DNA of 64,000 bases, taken from positions 1 to 64,000 of the forward strand of contig JARICA010000023.1 in assembly GCA_029264305.1 (NCBI GenBank). Direction: 5' to 3'. The translations under genes were made by a program, and so were the position numbers. The notes under the pieces are model-generated. The model worked only from the letters and a program-made list of their open reading frames with translations. It did not search any database and was not told the DNA's origin. Each line of letters opens with the position of its first letter. Position 1 is the first letter of the stretch. This document shows, one piece after another, positions 1-6,906 of the stretch. The DNA comes from Faecalimonas sp. (GTDB lineage: Bacteria > Bacillota > Clostridia > Lachnospirales > Lachnospiraceae).

Positions 1-84
1 ATGAAATATATCAATTGGTATAATTATGTTCGACCCCATTCCTATAATCATTATTTAACACCTATGGAAGCACGTTACAGTTAG
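1..84 (+). CDS. IS3-family transposase (OrfB), C-terminal fragment
   Basis: The 27 visible residues carry the ending typical of IS3-family OrfB integrases: a WYNYVRPHS segment followed by YLTPMEAR and a stop at 82-84. The frame is open at the window edge, so the body of the DDE transposase lies to the left. In the family this C-terminal stretch follows the catalytic glutamate. The methionine at position 1 is only where the window starts. Whether the full copy is intact cannot be judged from this window. Confidence 0.75.
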   Translation: MKYINWYNYVRPHSYNHYLTPMEARYS

Positions 85-127
85 ATATTTATCGAACAAA
101 GTGTTACAAAAATGCTTGACCACTACA
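1..127 (+). mobile_element. Right end of an IS3-family insertion sequence
   Basis: Downstream of the transposase stop, bases 93-127 read in reverse as TGTAGTGGTCAAGC followed by a T-rich stretch. A terminal TG...CA dinucleotide pair and a sequence of this kind are usual for IS3-family terminal inverted repeats, so the element probably ends at about base 127. The left repeat is outside the window, so the boundary is inferred and no target duplication can be checked. Confidence 0.5.
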
Positions 128-516
128 GGGATTATCTTGAAGATGTCGATTCTAAAACAGGAAATGTAAATAAATTTAACGGAAAAACTAACGGACATAC
201 AATACCTTTTGCATCGAATTCTTCCAATCCAGTAGATATGTTTTCTGAAATAGAAAAGCACCTTGCTATTCTATTCAAAGATCAAGCTGATGACAGTCGA
301 GTATATGACTCCCTGATATCTGATATCGAAACCCTTGCAAGTAAGGCACGTAGGATATCTGGTAATGAAGACGGAACAATTACGGAAGATGAATTTGCTG
401 ATATGCAAGTTTGTGTTCAGGAATTTATGGACATCTTAACAGGAGAAAATGAACATTATAATGCTGTTCATGAGTTGCTGATGAACGAGGAGTTTTTCAA
501 AGACGTTTTTTATTGA
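112..516 (+). pseudogene. Acidic hypothetical protein, probably 5'-truncated by the IS
   Basis: An open frame of 134 codons whose first ATG lies inside the proposed IS3 terminal repeat and has no Shine-Dalgarno sequence. The frame continues upstream without a gap to the transposase stop. The likely reading is that residues from about 7 onward belong to an older gene that lost its start when the insertion sequence landed. The product is acidic and probably mostly helical, with a segment rich in D, E, S and N; I recognise no family. It ends just before a hairpin at 525-558. A short functional gene is possible but lacks a translation signal. Confidence 0.45.
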
Positions 517-524
517 TTTTATGG

Positions 525-558
525 GATGCACTGCAATGGTTATCCACCGCAGTGCATC
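525..558. terminator. Bidirectional hairpin terminator
   Basis: A perfect 10-bp inverted repeat (GATGCACTGC / GCAGTGCATC) with a 14-base loop lies between the stop at 516 and the convergent small gene ending at 562. It is followed on the plus strand by a T-rich run. Reading either way it sits directly after a stop codon, so it probably ends transcription of both neighbours. Confidence 0.7.
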
Positions 559-561
559 TGT

Positions 562-690
562 TTATTTTACTCGAATTGTTTTTGTCTTAGTTCTTGTACT
601 ACTGCCGTTCGACACAGAGGTTGTAAGACGAATATTTCCATTGGCAGTTGTTCGAGCTTTTGTTGTAATTTTAATTCTTTTTGTTTGCAT
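562..690 (-). CDS. Small basic Thr/Lys/Arg-rich protein (42 aa)
   Basis: A short reverse-strand gene: ATG at 690, stop at 562-564, preceded by a good ribosome binding site (GAAGGTGAG, about 4 bases from the ATG). The product is strongly basic and rich in threonine, lysine and arginine, with a central TANGNIRLTTSVSNG segment and a KTKTIRVK end. It lies 83 bases downstream of the DUF3892-like gene on the same strand and just before a strong hairpin, so the two probably form one transcript. I recognise no function; a small nucleic-acid-binding protein would fit the charge, which is inference only. Confidence 0.6.
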   Translation of the reverse strand: MQTKRIKITTKARTTANGNIRLTTSVSNGSSTRTKTKTIRVK

Positions 691-773
691 TTTCTCACCT
701 TCTTTAAAAATATCGTGACAAACACAGTCATTTGTATTAAAATAATTTAAGTGAAAATTTATGATAGTTGCCG

Positions 774-980
774 CTATCCTAAATTATTATTTTTATTTCC
801 GTCAGGTTTACTACATGGGGTTGGTACATTGTTGATCTTCCTCACGTAGTAATCTTGATATTGTCCATCTCGTATCGCCGATACAAATTCTTTTCGATTC
901 ATTTCCTTATGTGTTCTGTTATCAACAAAACGCTGATTGCGTCCGGTGTCGGATTCTTTTACTACTGAAACTCTTCTCAT
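774..980 (-). CDS. DUF3892-like small protein
   Basis: A 68-residue product. The start is set at 980 rather than the upstream in-frame ATG at 998, because a strong ribosome binding site (AAAGGTGGTG) lies between the two. The layout resembles DUF3892 proteins: an N-terminal segment ending in a Gly-Arg, a short acidic/Asn stretch, then a helix with AIRDGQYQDYYV and a polar tail. Such proteins occur often in Firmicutes mobile elements; their function is unknown. It heads a probable two-gene operon with the small basic protein at 562-690 and has its own promoter at 1052-1081. Confidence 0.6.
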   Translation of the reverse strand: MRRVSVVKESDTGRNQRFVDNRTHKEMNRKEFVSAIRDGQYQDYYVRKINNVPTPCSKPDGNKNNNLG

Positions 981-1051
981 TTTTTCACCACCTTTCAATT
1001 GAATGTATTTTTTGTTGAATTATAGCAATACATATGTTCTGTGTTTTTTTT

Positions 1052-1081
1052 AGTATAACACTTTATACGTTGCATAGTCAA
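1052..1081 (-). promoter_or_regulatory. SigA-type promoter for the DUF3892-like operon
   Basis: Reading the reverse strand, TTGACT and TATACT are separated by 18 bases, with a TG one base before the -10 (extended -10). The site is about 70 bases upstream of the start at 980. Confidence 0.6.
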
Positions 1082-1183
1082 TGATTAAAAATGTTTATTT
1101 GTGAAAAACACGCAAATATGACATTTTAAAATAAAAATGGCATGGTTTATTATTGATATTTTGTGAATTTTCCTTTGGAAATG

Positions 1184-1212
1184 TTGATTTTTTTCGCCAA
1201 ATCGGATATACT
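1184..1212 (+). promoter_or_regulatory. SigA-type promoter for the ATPase-HEPN operon
   Basis: TTGATT (1184-1189) and TATACT (1207-1212) are separated by 17 bases, 38 bases before the ATPase start. The flanks are very AT-rich. A ribosome binding site (AGAGGTGG) precedes the ATG at 1251. Confidence 0.6.
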
Positions 1213-1250
1213 ATATATAATTAAAATATAACATATTAAGAGGTGGCACT

Positions 1251-2498
1251 ATGATTTTGGAATACACATGTGAAAATTACAAATCTATAAAAGAGAAGGT
1301 TACATTCTCTATGCTTGCTTCCAGAGATAACTCATTTGAAAATTTGCTAATTCCATTTAATGGAATCTCTATTAACAAGATAGCTTCTATTTATGGTGCT
1401 AATGGTTCTGGTAAAACAAGTTTTATTGAATCATTAAGATTTTTACGAATTTTAGTTTGTAATAGTAATAATCATCAACCAGGAGATAAAATTCGACAGT
1501 TTTCTCATAAGCTTTGTGATGTTCAGGAGCCAACAAAATACACTATTCAGTTTGTGATAGATGATATACGTTATGCATATGGTTTGGCTTATACTACAGA
1601 TCAAATTGTTTCTGAATATCTTTATTATTTTCCACATGGAAAACAAGCTAAAATTTTTGATAGAACTTTAAATGATATAAGTTTTGGAGATAAGTTCAAA
1701 AAAGACTTTGAATCTATTCTTAATTTTTCAAAGCCTAATAAATTATTTTTGTCTGTTTCGGCAAATTATTCTTCTGTGAAAGAAGCCGAGACTGTCTTTT
1801 TGTTTTTTAAAGAGGATCTTGTTTTTTATCCGCTTCCAGAAAACCAAAATAATTGGTTTGAATACTCTATTGAAAATTTAACAAATAACTCAAATTTGAA
1901 AGCAACTTTTATAAAATTTATGAATTCTATCGGTTGCCCAATTCAAAATATATATACTAAATTTGAGAAAGCAGTAGTTACACCAGAAATGCTTCCATCA
2001 GATATGCCTAATTCACTTAAGGAAATATTTGCTCAGGCAAAAGAGGCTCGAATTATAGAAGCCAAGTTAGATTATGGAACATTTTCAGTGGATTTGAATG
2101 AAGAATCAAATGGTATAAAAAAATTATTTGAGGTAATCTGTCCTATTATAGATATTATACTTAGAGATAAAATTTTGATTTGGGATGAAATGGAAACCAG
2201 TTTGCATCCAAGTATAGTAAATGAAATATTAAGACTTATTTTACATGGAAATTCAAAATCCAGAGCACAGATTATTTTTAGTACTCATGACACAAATTTA
2301 TTGGATTTAACCAGATTCAGAAGAGATCAAATTTGGTTTACAGAACTTACACCTTCTCGCTCTACAGATTTGTATTCATTAGCAGAATTAAAAAATGTAA
2401 GAAAAGATGAAAATATTAGTAAAGGTTACTTGAACGGGAAGTATGGTGCAATTCCATTTATCCATAATCCACTGATATTTTCAACAGAGGAGGAATAA
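1251..2498 (+). CDS. AAA15/OLD-like ATPase, probable defence-module sensor
   Basis: A 415-residue ATP-binding protein of the AAA15/COG1106 kind (SMC/ABC-like head, as in AbiL, RloC and OLD relatives). Seen directly: an N-terminal ENYKSIK segment usual in this family, Walker A GANGSGKT at residues 49-56, a Walker B-type LIWDEMETSLHP at about 309-319, and an H-loop STHD at about 344-347. No nuclease or TOPRIM domain follows, so the protein probably needs a partner effector. That partner is likely the HEPN gene starting two bases after its stop. In such pairs the ATPase usually senses or gates, and the second protein acts. The gene sits in an integrated element next to a recombinase, which fits a defence role. 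Confidence 0.8.
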   Translation: MILEYTCENYKSIKEKVTFSMLASRDNSFENLLIPFNGISINKIASIYGANGSGKTSFIESLRFLRILVCNSNNHQPGDKIRQFSHKLCDVQEPTKYTIQFVIDDIRYAYGLAYTTDQIVSEYLYYFPHGKQAKIFDRTLNDISFGDKFKKDFESILNFSKPNKLFLSVSANYSSVKEAETVFLFFKEDLVFYPLPENQNNWFEYSIENLTNNSNLKATFIKFMNSIGCPIQNIYTKFEKAVVTPEMLPSDMPNSLKEIFAQAKEARIIEAKLDYGTFSVDLNEESNGIKKLFEVICPIIDIILRDKILIWDEMETSLHPSIVNEILRLILHGNSKSRAQIIFSTHDTNLLDLTRFRRDQIWFTELTPSRSTDLYSLAELKNVRKDENISKGYLNGKYGAIPFIHNPLIFSTEEE

Positions 2499-2500
2499 AT

Positions 2501-3214
2501 ATGCCTCAAACTGAAGAACGAAATCTTGAACTTGCACCTCGCACAGTATCTACTCGTGAACGACAACCAGGCCGCACAGTACAATTTGAATTAAATGCTA
2601 TTGCTAACCGTTTCAGAAATAATTTATCCTCGATAAGGTCTCAATTCGAATTGGCAGAACAATTAAAAAATGATGGAAACTTACAATATAAGGATATTCT
2701 TAGATCGCAGATAGTTTTCCTAGATAGCGCCTTTGACTTCTTTATGCATGAAATAACCAAATATGGGATGATGCAAATATTTCAAAGGACTTGGGATAAA
2801 ACGGATAAATATAATAATTTTACAATTCGTTTAGGAGATATTTCCGAAGTATTACAAAATCCAGAACAAGAAAACTGGTTTTTAGATATTGTAAATGATT
2901 CTTATGCAGAAGATACCTTCATGAGTTCTGAAGCTGTAATCGGACAATTAAACTTAATAGGAATTAAATGGCAAAATATTGCAGATAGAGCTTTTTACGA
3001 ACAAGGTTCGACGACTCCAACAAAAGATAAATTCAAATTAACATTAAATTCCTTATTTAAACGTAGAAATAAAATTGCTCATCAAGCTGATTGCCTACAC
3101 GAGACTGGGGTTAAGGTGGATATTGAACGAGAAACTGTTGAAAACTATATTAGTCATATAGAGAAAATTGTAACAGCTATCTATGATGAGATTCAACAAA
3201 TAAATAATTCTTAA
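2501..3214 (+). CDS. HEPN-domain ribonuclease, probable effector of the ATPase pair
   Basis: A 237-residue mostly helical protein. The key sign is RNKIAH at residues 189-194, which fits the Rx4-6H catalytic motif of HEPN ribonucleases. An earlier helix (about 65-90, SQIVFLDSAFDFFMHEI) resembles the first helix of RiboL-PSP-type HEPN proteins. HEPN proteins commonly cleave RNA such as tRNA or mRNA as toxins or anti-phage effectors. The start lies two bases after the ATPase stop, with its ribosome binding site (GAGGAGG) inside the ATPase end, so the two are translationally linked. The N-terminal 30 residues are polar and probably disordered. The substrate is unknown. Confidence 0.72.
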   Translation: MPQTEERNLELAPRTVSTRERQPGRTVQFELNAIANRFRNNLSSIRSQFELAEQLKNDGNLQYKDILRSQIVFLDSAFDFFMHEITKYGMMQIFQRTWDKTDKYNNFTIRLGDISEVLQNPEQENWFLDIVNDSYAEDTFMSSEAVIGQLNLIGIKWQNIADRAFYEQGSTTPTKDKFKLTLNSLFKRRNKIAHQADCLHETGVKVDIERETVENYISHIEKIVTAIYDEIQQINNS

Positions 3215-3215
3215 A

Positions 3216-3272
3216 AATTGAAAAACAGGGGGAAGAATGTCTAAAAAGTATTCTATCCTCTGTTTTTCAATT
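3216..3272. terminator. Bidirectional terminator after the HEPN gene
   Basis: A long stem: AATTGAAAAACAG (3216-3228) pairs with CTGTTTTTCAATT (3260-3272), enclosing further partial pairing. It separates the ATPase-HEPN operon from the convergent XRE regulator. A T-rich run follows on the plus strand. Confidence 0.7.
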
Positions 3273-3428
3273 ATCTTTTTCGTTTAAGTAGATGGATCGT
3301 CAATTCTTGAAATTTCTGCTTTTCGTATTCATCTAAATCCACGTTAGCCAGCATATTCATAACAACCTGAGTCATATCCATTTCATTAAAAGTTGTTTTT
3401 TCTTCTTGGTTGTCAAAGCCTGTTTTTT
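3271..3428 (-). other. Out-of-frame continuation of the XRE regulator
   Basis: Reading the reverse strand from the six-A run with one base added gives KTGFDNQEEKTTFNEMDMT and then a helical, charged tail ending HLLKRKR, with a stop at 3271-3273 inside the terminator. The continuation has normal codon use and no internal stop. It is therefore probably the true C-terminus, lost by a one-base deletion or a sequencing error, or reached by slippage. Confidence 0.55.
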
Positions 3429-4079
3429 CATAGAATCAAGCTGATTCTTAAACTCTTCGGAAGTAATATCTTTTTCAGGTACATCCATTTTCTTTTTAAT
3501 ATCTTTTAACATGGAGAGAAAGATACTTTTGATTTTCTCATAATCCGCATCTGTGCCAGTGATCTTCTCAGCATTTAATTTTCGGATATCATGATTCCCT
3601 TCGATTTTCAGCTCTGGACGAGTCTCGATGAAATCCTTAATATTTGCAGTTCCCAAATCTATAATATCATTTCTTGATGCAAATCCAGCTTCGTGAGCAT
3701 CTGTGAAATAAGCGTTTGCAATATCAAGAAGCAGTGGAAAATAAGGATGTTCAATCATTTGGCTTAACATTTTTGTATCAATTCTTCCCTGTAAAAGCAG
3801 AACAAGTGCTTTATTGGACAGCCCCAGTTCTTCAAGTTCTACATTTTTTCTCATACGCATATCAGATACACAAAGCAAGTAGTCTGTTGTTACATTGTAG
3901 TATTCTGCTAATGCGATAATCAAATCATGACTAATAAACTTTGTTTCCCCACGTTCTAATCGGCTTAACACGGAAGCCGTGATTCCCAACGCATCCGCAA
4001 CTTCTTTCTGGGATTTTCCTGTTCCGTTACGCAAATCTATAATTCTTTGACAAATATTATCTGCTGGCAGTGCTCTCAT
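3372..4079 (-). CDS. XRE-family (Cro/C1-type) transcriptional regulator, probably frameshifted at the C-terminus
   Basis: The N-terminal 65 or so residues form a classic helix-turn-helix of the XRE type (SQKEVADALGITASVLSRLERGE), followed by a long helical C-terminal region. I place the start at 4079: the AAAGGG binding site abuts an upstream in-frame ATG at 4088 but is 9 bases from this one. The last residues are lysine-rich junk. A single extra A in the six-A run at 3423-3428 would move the frame into a coherent 50-residue tail ending at 3271. The gene is convergent to the HEPN gene and likely controls the element or itself through the repeats upstream. Ligand or anti-repressor unknown. Confidence 0.75.
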   Translation of the reverse strand: MRALPADNICQRIIDLRNGTGKSQKEVADALGITASVLSRLERGETKFISHDLIIALAEYYNVTTDYLLCVSDMRMRKNVELEELGLSNKALVLLLQGRIDTKMLSQMIEHPYFPLLLDIANAYFTDAHEAGFASRNDIIDLGTANIKDFIETRPELKIEGNHDIRKLNAEKITGTDADYEKIKSIFLSMLKDIKKKMDVPEKDITSEEFKNQLDSMKKQALTTKKKKQLLMKWI

Positions 4080-4117
4080 ATATATCATCCCTTTCAGAAA
4101 TCTGTTCCTTTTCCTAT

Positions 4118-4161
4118 ATCATATCGTATCTGTCCGGTTTCCACAATTGCAAGTTTGCAAT
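4118..4161 (-). promoter_or_regulatory. Promoter and candidate operator of the XRE regulator
   Basis: On the reverse strand TTGTGG and TATGAT are separated by 17 bases, ahead of the start at 4079. Overlapping the upstream edge is a 16-base inverted repeat, ATTGCAA-GT-TTGCAAT (4146-4161). Another TTTGCAATT occurs at about 4196-4204. Repeats of this kind beside an XRE gene are plausible autoregulatory operators; this is inference. Confidence 0.4.
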
Positions 4162-4516
4162 TTTCGAGATGTCCATCTTTGTGAATTTGCAATTGCCGTG
4201 AATATGAGAGGTACTTCTGTAAATCATGGTATTCTCTGCTTATCAAAAAAGCGGAATCCGCTTTCTGAACATTGAAAATCAGAGGAACTGAAATCGGCGA
4301 TAAGCAAATAATGACACTCGCATCTAATAGGTGAAACTCCTTGGGGTGCCCCGGCAATCAACGGCGGGATAATCAGAAAAGCTGATTAAGAGGGATACAA
4401 ATAAGCATTCGTCAAAGAGATTAGAACCTCGGTCTGAATATCAGACTGATCTTGCAGATTAAGGAATAGGACAAATTATAACAAAAATATAATCTTGATA
4501 TATGGGGGCTTTATAT
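4162..4516. other. Hairpin-rich non-coding stretch
   Basis: About 350 bases with no convincing gene; a reverse frame through part of it has no binding site and unlikely composition. Short inverted repeats are dense: AAAGCGGA/TCCGCTTT (about 4249-4265), GGGG-TG-CCCC (about 4343-4352), AATCAG/CTGATT (about 4371-4387), GTCTGA/TCAGAC (about 4433-4447). It could be a structured RNA, operators of the element, or part of the attachment region. I match it to no known RNA family. Confidence 0.35.
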
Positions 4517-4681
4517 ATGAACCAGATAAAAGAAAAAACGGAAGAATTAAAAGAGATTCATGTTGACAATATGCATTTTCGTGTAATCAGCAAACATCCA
4601 CAGTATTCCACAGATACAGAAACTCGACTAAGCCGAGATATGAGAAAAGAATTGTACGCAGTTTTTAAGAAATATGCATAA
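4517..4681 (+). CDS. Small protein (54 aa) just upstream of the recombinase
   Basis: ATG at 4517 to stop at 4679-4681, with a G-rich but weak binding site (GGGGGCT) about 6 bases upstream. The product begins with a charged helix (KEKTEELKEIHVDN), then a short beta-like HFRVISKHP, and ends in a lysine-rich helix. Its size, charge and position remind me of TnpW-type small proteins often found beside serine recombinases in clostridial elements, but the identity is not established. It lies 85 bases ahead of the recombinase start and could share its transcript. Confidence 0.45.
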   Translation: MNQIKEKTEELKEIHVDNMHFRVISKHPQYSTDTETRLSRDMRKELYAVFKKYA

Positions 4682-4766
4682 ATAGTTCTTTTTAAAGGTC
4701 GATTCTATGGTATACTAATCGCAAATGGAGAGTGACTGCTTACACATAGTAAGGGAGGTATGTACT

Positions 4767-6284
4767 ATGTGTCCAATAGATGCTCTATATGCAAGGCAGT
4801 CACTGGATAAAAAAGACAGTATCTCCATAGAAAATCAGCTTGAGTTTTGTAAATATGAAACTCGTGGAGCTGAGTACGAAACGTACATTGACAAAGGATT
4901 TAGCGGAAAAAATATGAACAGACCAGCGTTCACAAAGATGATGGAAGATATCAAAGCGGGTAAGATTAAACGTGTTATTGTTTATAAACTTGACAGAATC
5001 AGTCGTTCTATTCTCGATTTCTCCAATATGATGGAAATTTTTCAGGAGTACAACGTAGAATTTGTTTCTTCAACAGAGAAATTTGATACATCGACACCTA
5101 TCGGAAACGCTATGTTGAATATCTCCATTGTATTTGCACAGTTGGAACGAGAAACTATTCAGAAACGTGTTACAGATGCCTATGCAACGAAAAGTCAAAA
5201 AGGATTTTATATGGGTGGACGTGTGCCATATGGATTCCAGTTGGAAGATACGATTATCAACGGGATTCATACTTCTATATTTGTTCCTGAACCAGAGGAA
5301 ATGGCAGCTATAAAACTGATTTATAAGTTGTATTCAGACCCTGATATGACATTAGGTGCTGTTATGCGTGAATTACTGAATAGAGGATTCACGGAAAAAC
5401 GTGGTGCTGCATGGTGTACAGCAAGAATAAGTGAGATTCTCAGAAATCCTGTATATGTAAAGGCAGATATGGATATCTACAACTTTTTTGAAAGTCAGGG
5501 TTCTAATCTCATCAATCCGGCTTCCGATTTTATTGGCACAAATGGAATTTTTCTTTATAAAGGACTGAATGGTGACAAAACCAAGAAGAAACAATATGAC
5601 CTTGTTGACAGAGATGTGGTAATCGCACCTCATAAAGGTATGATTGATTCTGCTACATGGTTGAAATGTCGATTAAAACTGATGAAAAATCGTCAGTCAG
5701 CACGAACGAATAAAGGTAAGAGAACATGGCTTGCTGGTAAAATCAAATGTAAAAAATGCGGTTATGCTTATACAGCTATCATAGCCAAAACAAAAGCAGG
5801 ACGATATTTACAATGTTCCGGTTCCAGATATTCCATCAAATGCAAAGGTGCCGGACACACTATTTATGCAGATGTTTTTGAAAACTATGTTTTAGAAGAA
5901 ATCAAAAAGCAACTTTCAAAATTCAAATATCTCTCCGAGGAACTGGAAATAATTGCAGAACCGGTAGAAAATGCCACTAAAGTTCGTATTGCTGAGATTG
6001 ATAAGGAAATCGAGTCATTGTTTTCAAAGATAGTTGATGCAAACAAAACTCTGATGAACTACATTAACCAGAGAATTGATGAGCTTGATACCGAAAAACG
6101 TTCTTTACAGGAAGAAATGGTTCAAGCAAACACAAATCAGACATCTTCTAAGATTGATAAAATCACAGACTATGTTGAAAAATGGGAAGATTTAAGTATT
6201 GATGATAAGCAACGTGTGGCTGATATCCTTATCGACAAGATATTGATTGATGAGGATGTAATCGAAATCATATGGAACCTATAA
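4767..6284 (+). CDS. Large serine recombinase (site-specific integrase/excisionase)
   Basis: A 505-residue protein of the large serine recombinase class, which inserts and excises DNA elements at att sites. Seen in order: a resolvase catalytic domain with the nucleophile in YARQS (Ser12), a YKLDRISRS segment, a Recombinase domain (about 160-300), a zinc-ribbon with CKKC near residue 325 and further cysteines about 20-30 residues on, and a coiled-coil-rich C-terminus. The start at 4767 is chosen because AGGGAGG lies 8 bases upstream; the frame opens earlier at 4725. The gene ends about 90 bases from the proposed att junction and overlaps the cotJC tail by 17 bases, tail to tail. Confidence 0.92.
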   Translation: MCPIDALYARQSLDKKDSISIENQLEFCKYETRGAEYETYIDKGFSGKNMNRPAFTKMMEDIKAGKIKRVIVYKLDRISRSILDFSNMMEIFQEYNVEFVSSTEKFDTSTPIGNAMLNISIVFAQLERETIQKRVTDAYATKSQKGFYMGGRVPYGFQLEDTIINGIHTSIFVPEPEEMAAIKLIYKLYSDPDMTLGAVMRELLNRGFTEKRGAAWCTARISEILRNPVYVKADMDIYNFFESQGSNLINPASDFIGTNGIFLYKGLNGDKTKKKQYDLVDRDVVIAPHKGMIDSATWLKCRLKLMKNRQSARTNKGKRTWLAGKIKCKKCGYAYTAIIAKTKAGRYLQCSGSRYSIKCKGAGHTIYADVFENYVLEEIKKQLSKFKYLSEELEIIAEPVENATKVRIAEIDKEIESLFSKIVDANKTLMNYINQRIDELDTEKRSLQEEMVQANTNQTSSKIDKITDYVEKWEDLSIDDKQRVADILIDKILIDEDVIEIIWNL

Positions 6285-6903
6285 CGCTAACCTTTATGTA
6301 TGGAGACTTACTGTTGTCAACAAAATTTCTATACACAATTCTTTTTTTAATCATTTTGCTTGTATAACTACTCTTTGCTTCACCAAAACGTTGATAATGC
6401 ACAATTTCTCTTTCGCGTAAGAAACGTATGGGTTCACATATTTCAGGATCTTTAACAAGACGTAGAATATTATCATAAGTTGTTCGTGCTTTTTGTTCTG
6501 CAGCCATATCCTCATGTAAATCGGTGATTGGATCTCCTTTTGATTGGAAATAAGTTGCTGTCCAAGGGGTTCCACCAGCTGATTGTGGCCAAAGTCCTAA
6601 TGTATGATCTACATAATATTTATCAAAACCATACTTTTCTATTTCTTCGACAGATAAATTTTTTGTTAGTTGATAGATAATGGCACAAACCATCTCCATA
6701 TGGGCTAATTCTTCAGTTCCGATATCTGTTAATATACCTGTGACTTGTTTGTAAGGCATTGTATATCGTTGTGAAAGATAGCGCATAGAGGCGGCAAGTT
6801 CACCATCAGGTCCACCAAATTGGCTGATGATAACCTGAGCAATTTTTGCATTGGTTTGTGTGATTTTAACTGGATATTGTAATCTCTTTTCATAATTCCA
6901 CAT
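6268..6903 (-). CDS. cotJC: CotJC spore-coat protein (manganese-catalase family), C-terminus replaced by element sequence
   Basis: Residues 1-176 match CotJC, a di-manganese-catalase-like component of the inner spore coat: MWNYEKRLQYPVKI start, GGPDGELAAS, GTEELAHMEM and REREIVHYQRFGEA. Likely metal ligands Glu35, Glu65, His68, Glu136 and His169 are all present. CotJC normally ends about 15-20 residues after this point. Here it continues for 35 unrelated residues to a stop at 6268, inside the recombinase 3' end. The simplest reading is that an element inserted into the gene and supplied a new tail. The protein could still fold and function, or the native end could be restored by excision. Its ribosome binding site (AAGGAGG) lies in the end of cotJB. 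Confidence 0.9.
   Translation of the reverse strand: MWNYEKRLQYPVKITQTNAKIAQVIISQFGGPDGELAASMRYLSQRYTMPYKQVTGILTDIGTEELAHMEMVCAIIYQLTKNLSVEEIEKYGFDKYYVDHTLGLWPQSAGGTPWTATYFQSKGDPITDLHEDMAAEQKARTTYDNILRLVKDPEICEPIRFLREREIVHYQRFGEAKSSYTSKMIKKRIVYRNFVDNSKSPYIKVSVIGSI
6365..6395. other. Probable attachment-site junction between element and cotJC
   Basis: Reverse-strand translation is CotJC-like up to QRFGEA (ending at 6376) and then turns into sequence unlike the family tail. The recombinase stop is about 90 bases away, a usual distance between an integrase gene and its att site. The core itself cannot be defined because the other junction is outside the window or unrecognisable. Confidence 0.55.
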
Positions 6904-6906
6904 AAC

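Noticed and set aside
521-750. Two overlapping forward open frames
   Set aside because: They start inside the terminator hairpin, have no binding site, and are antisense to the better supported 42-residue reverse gene.
4094-4357. Reverse open frame of 87 codons
   Set aside because: No ribosome binding site; it runs through the XRE promoter, its TTGCAA repeats and several hairpins, and reads as low-complexity translation of structured DNA.
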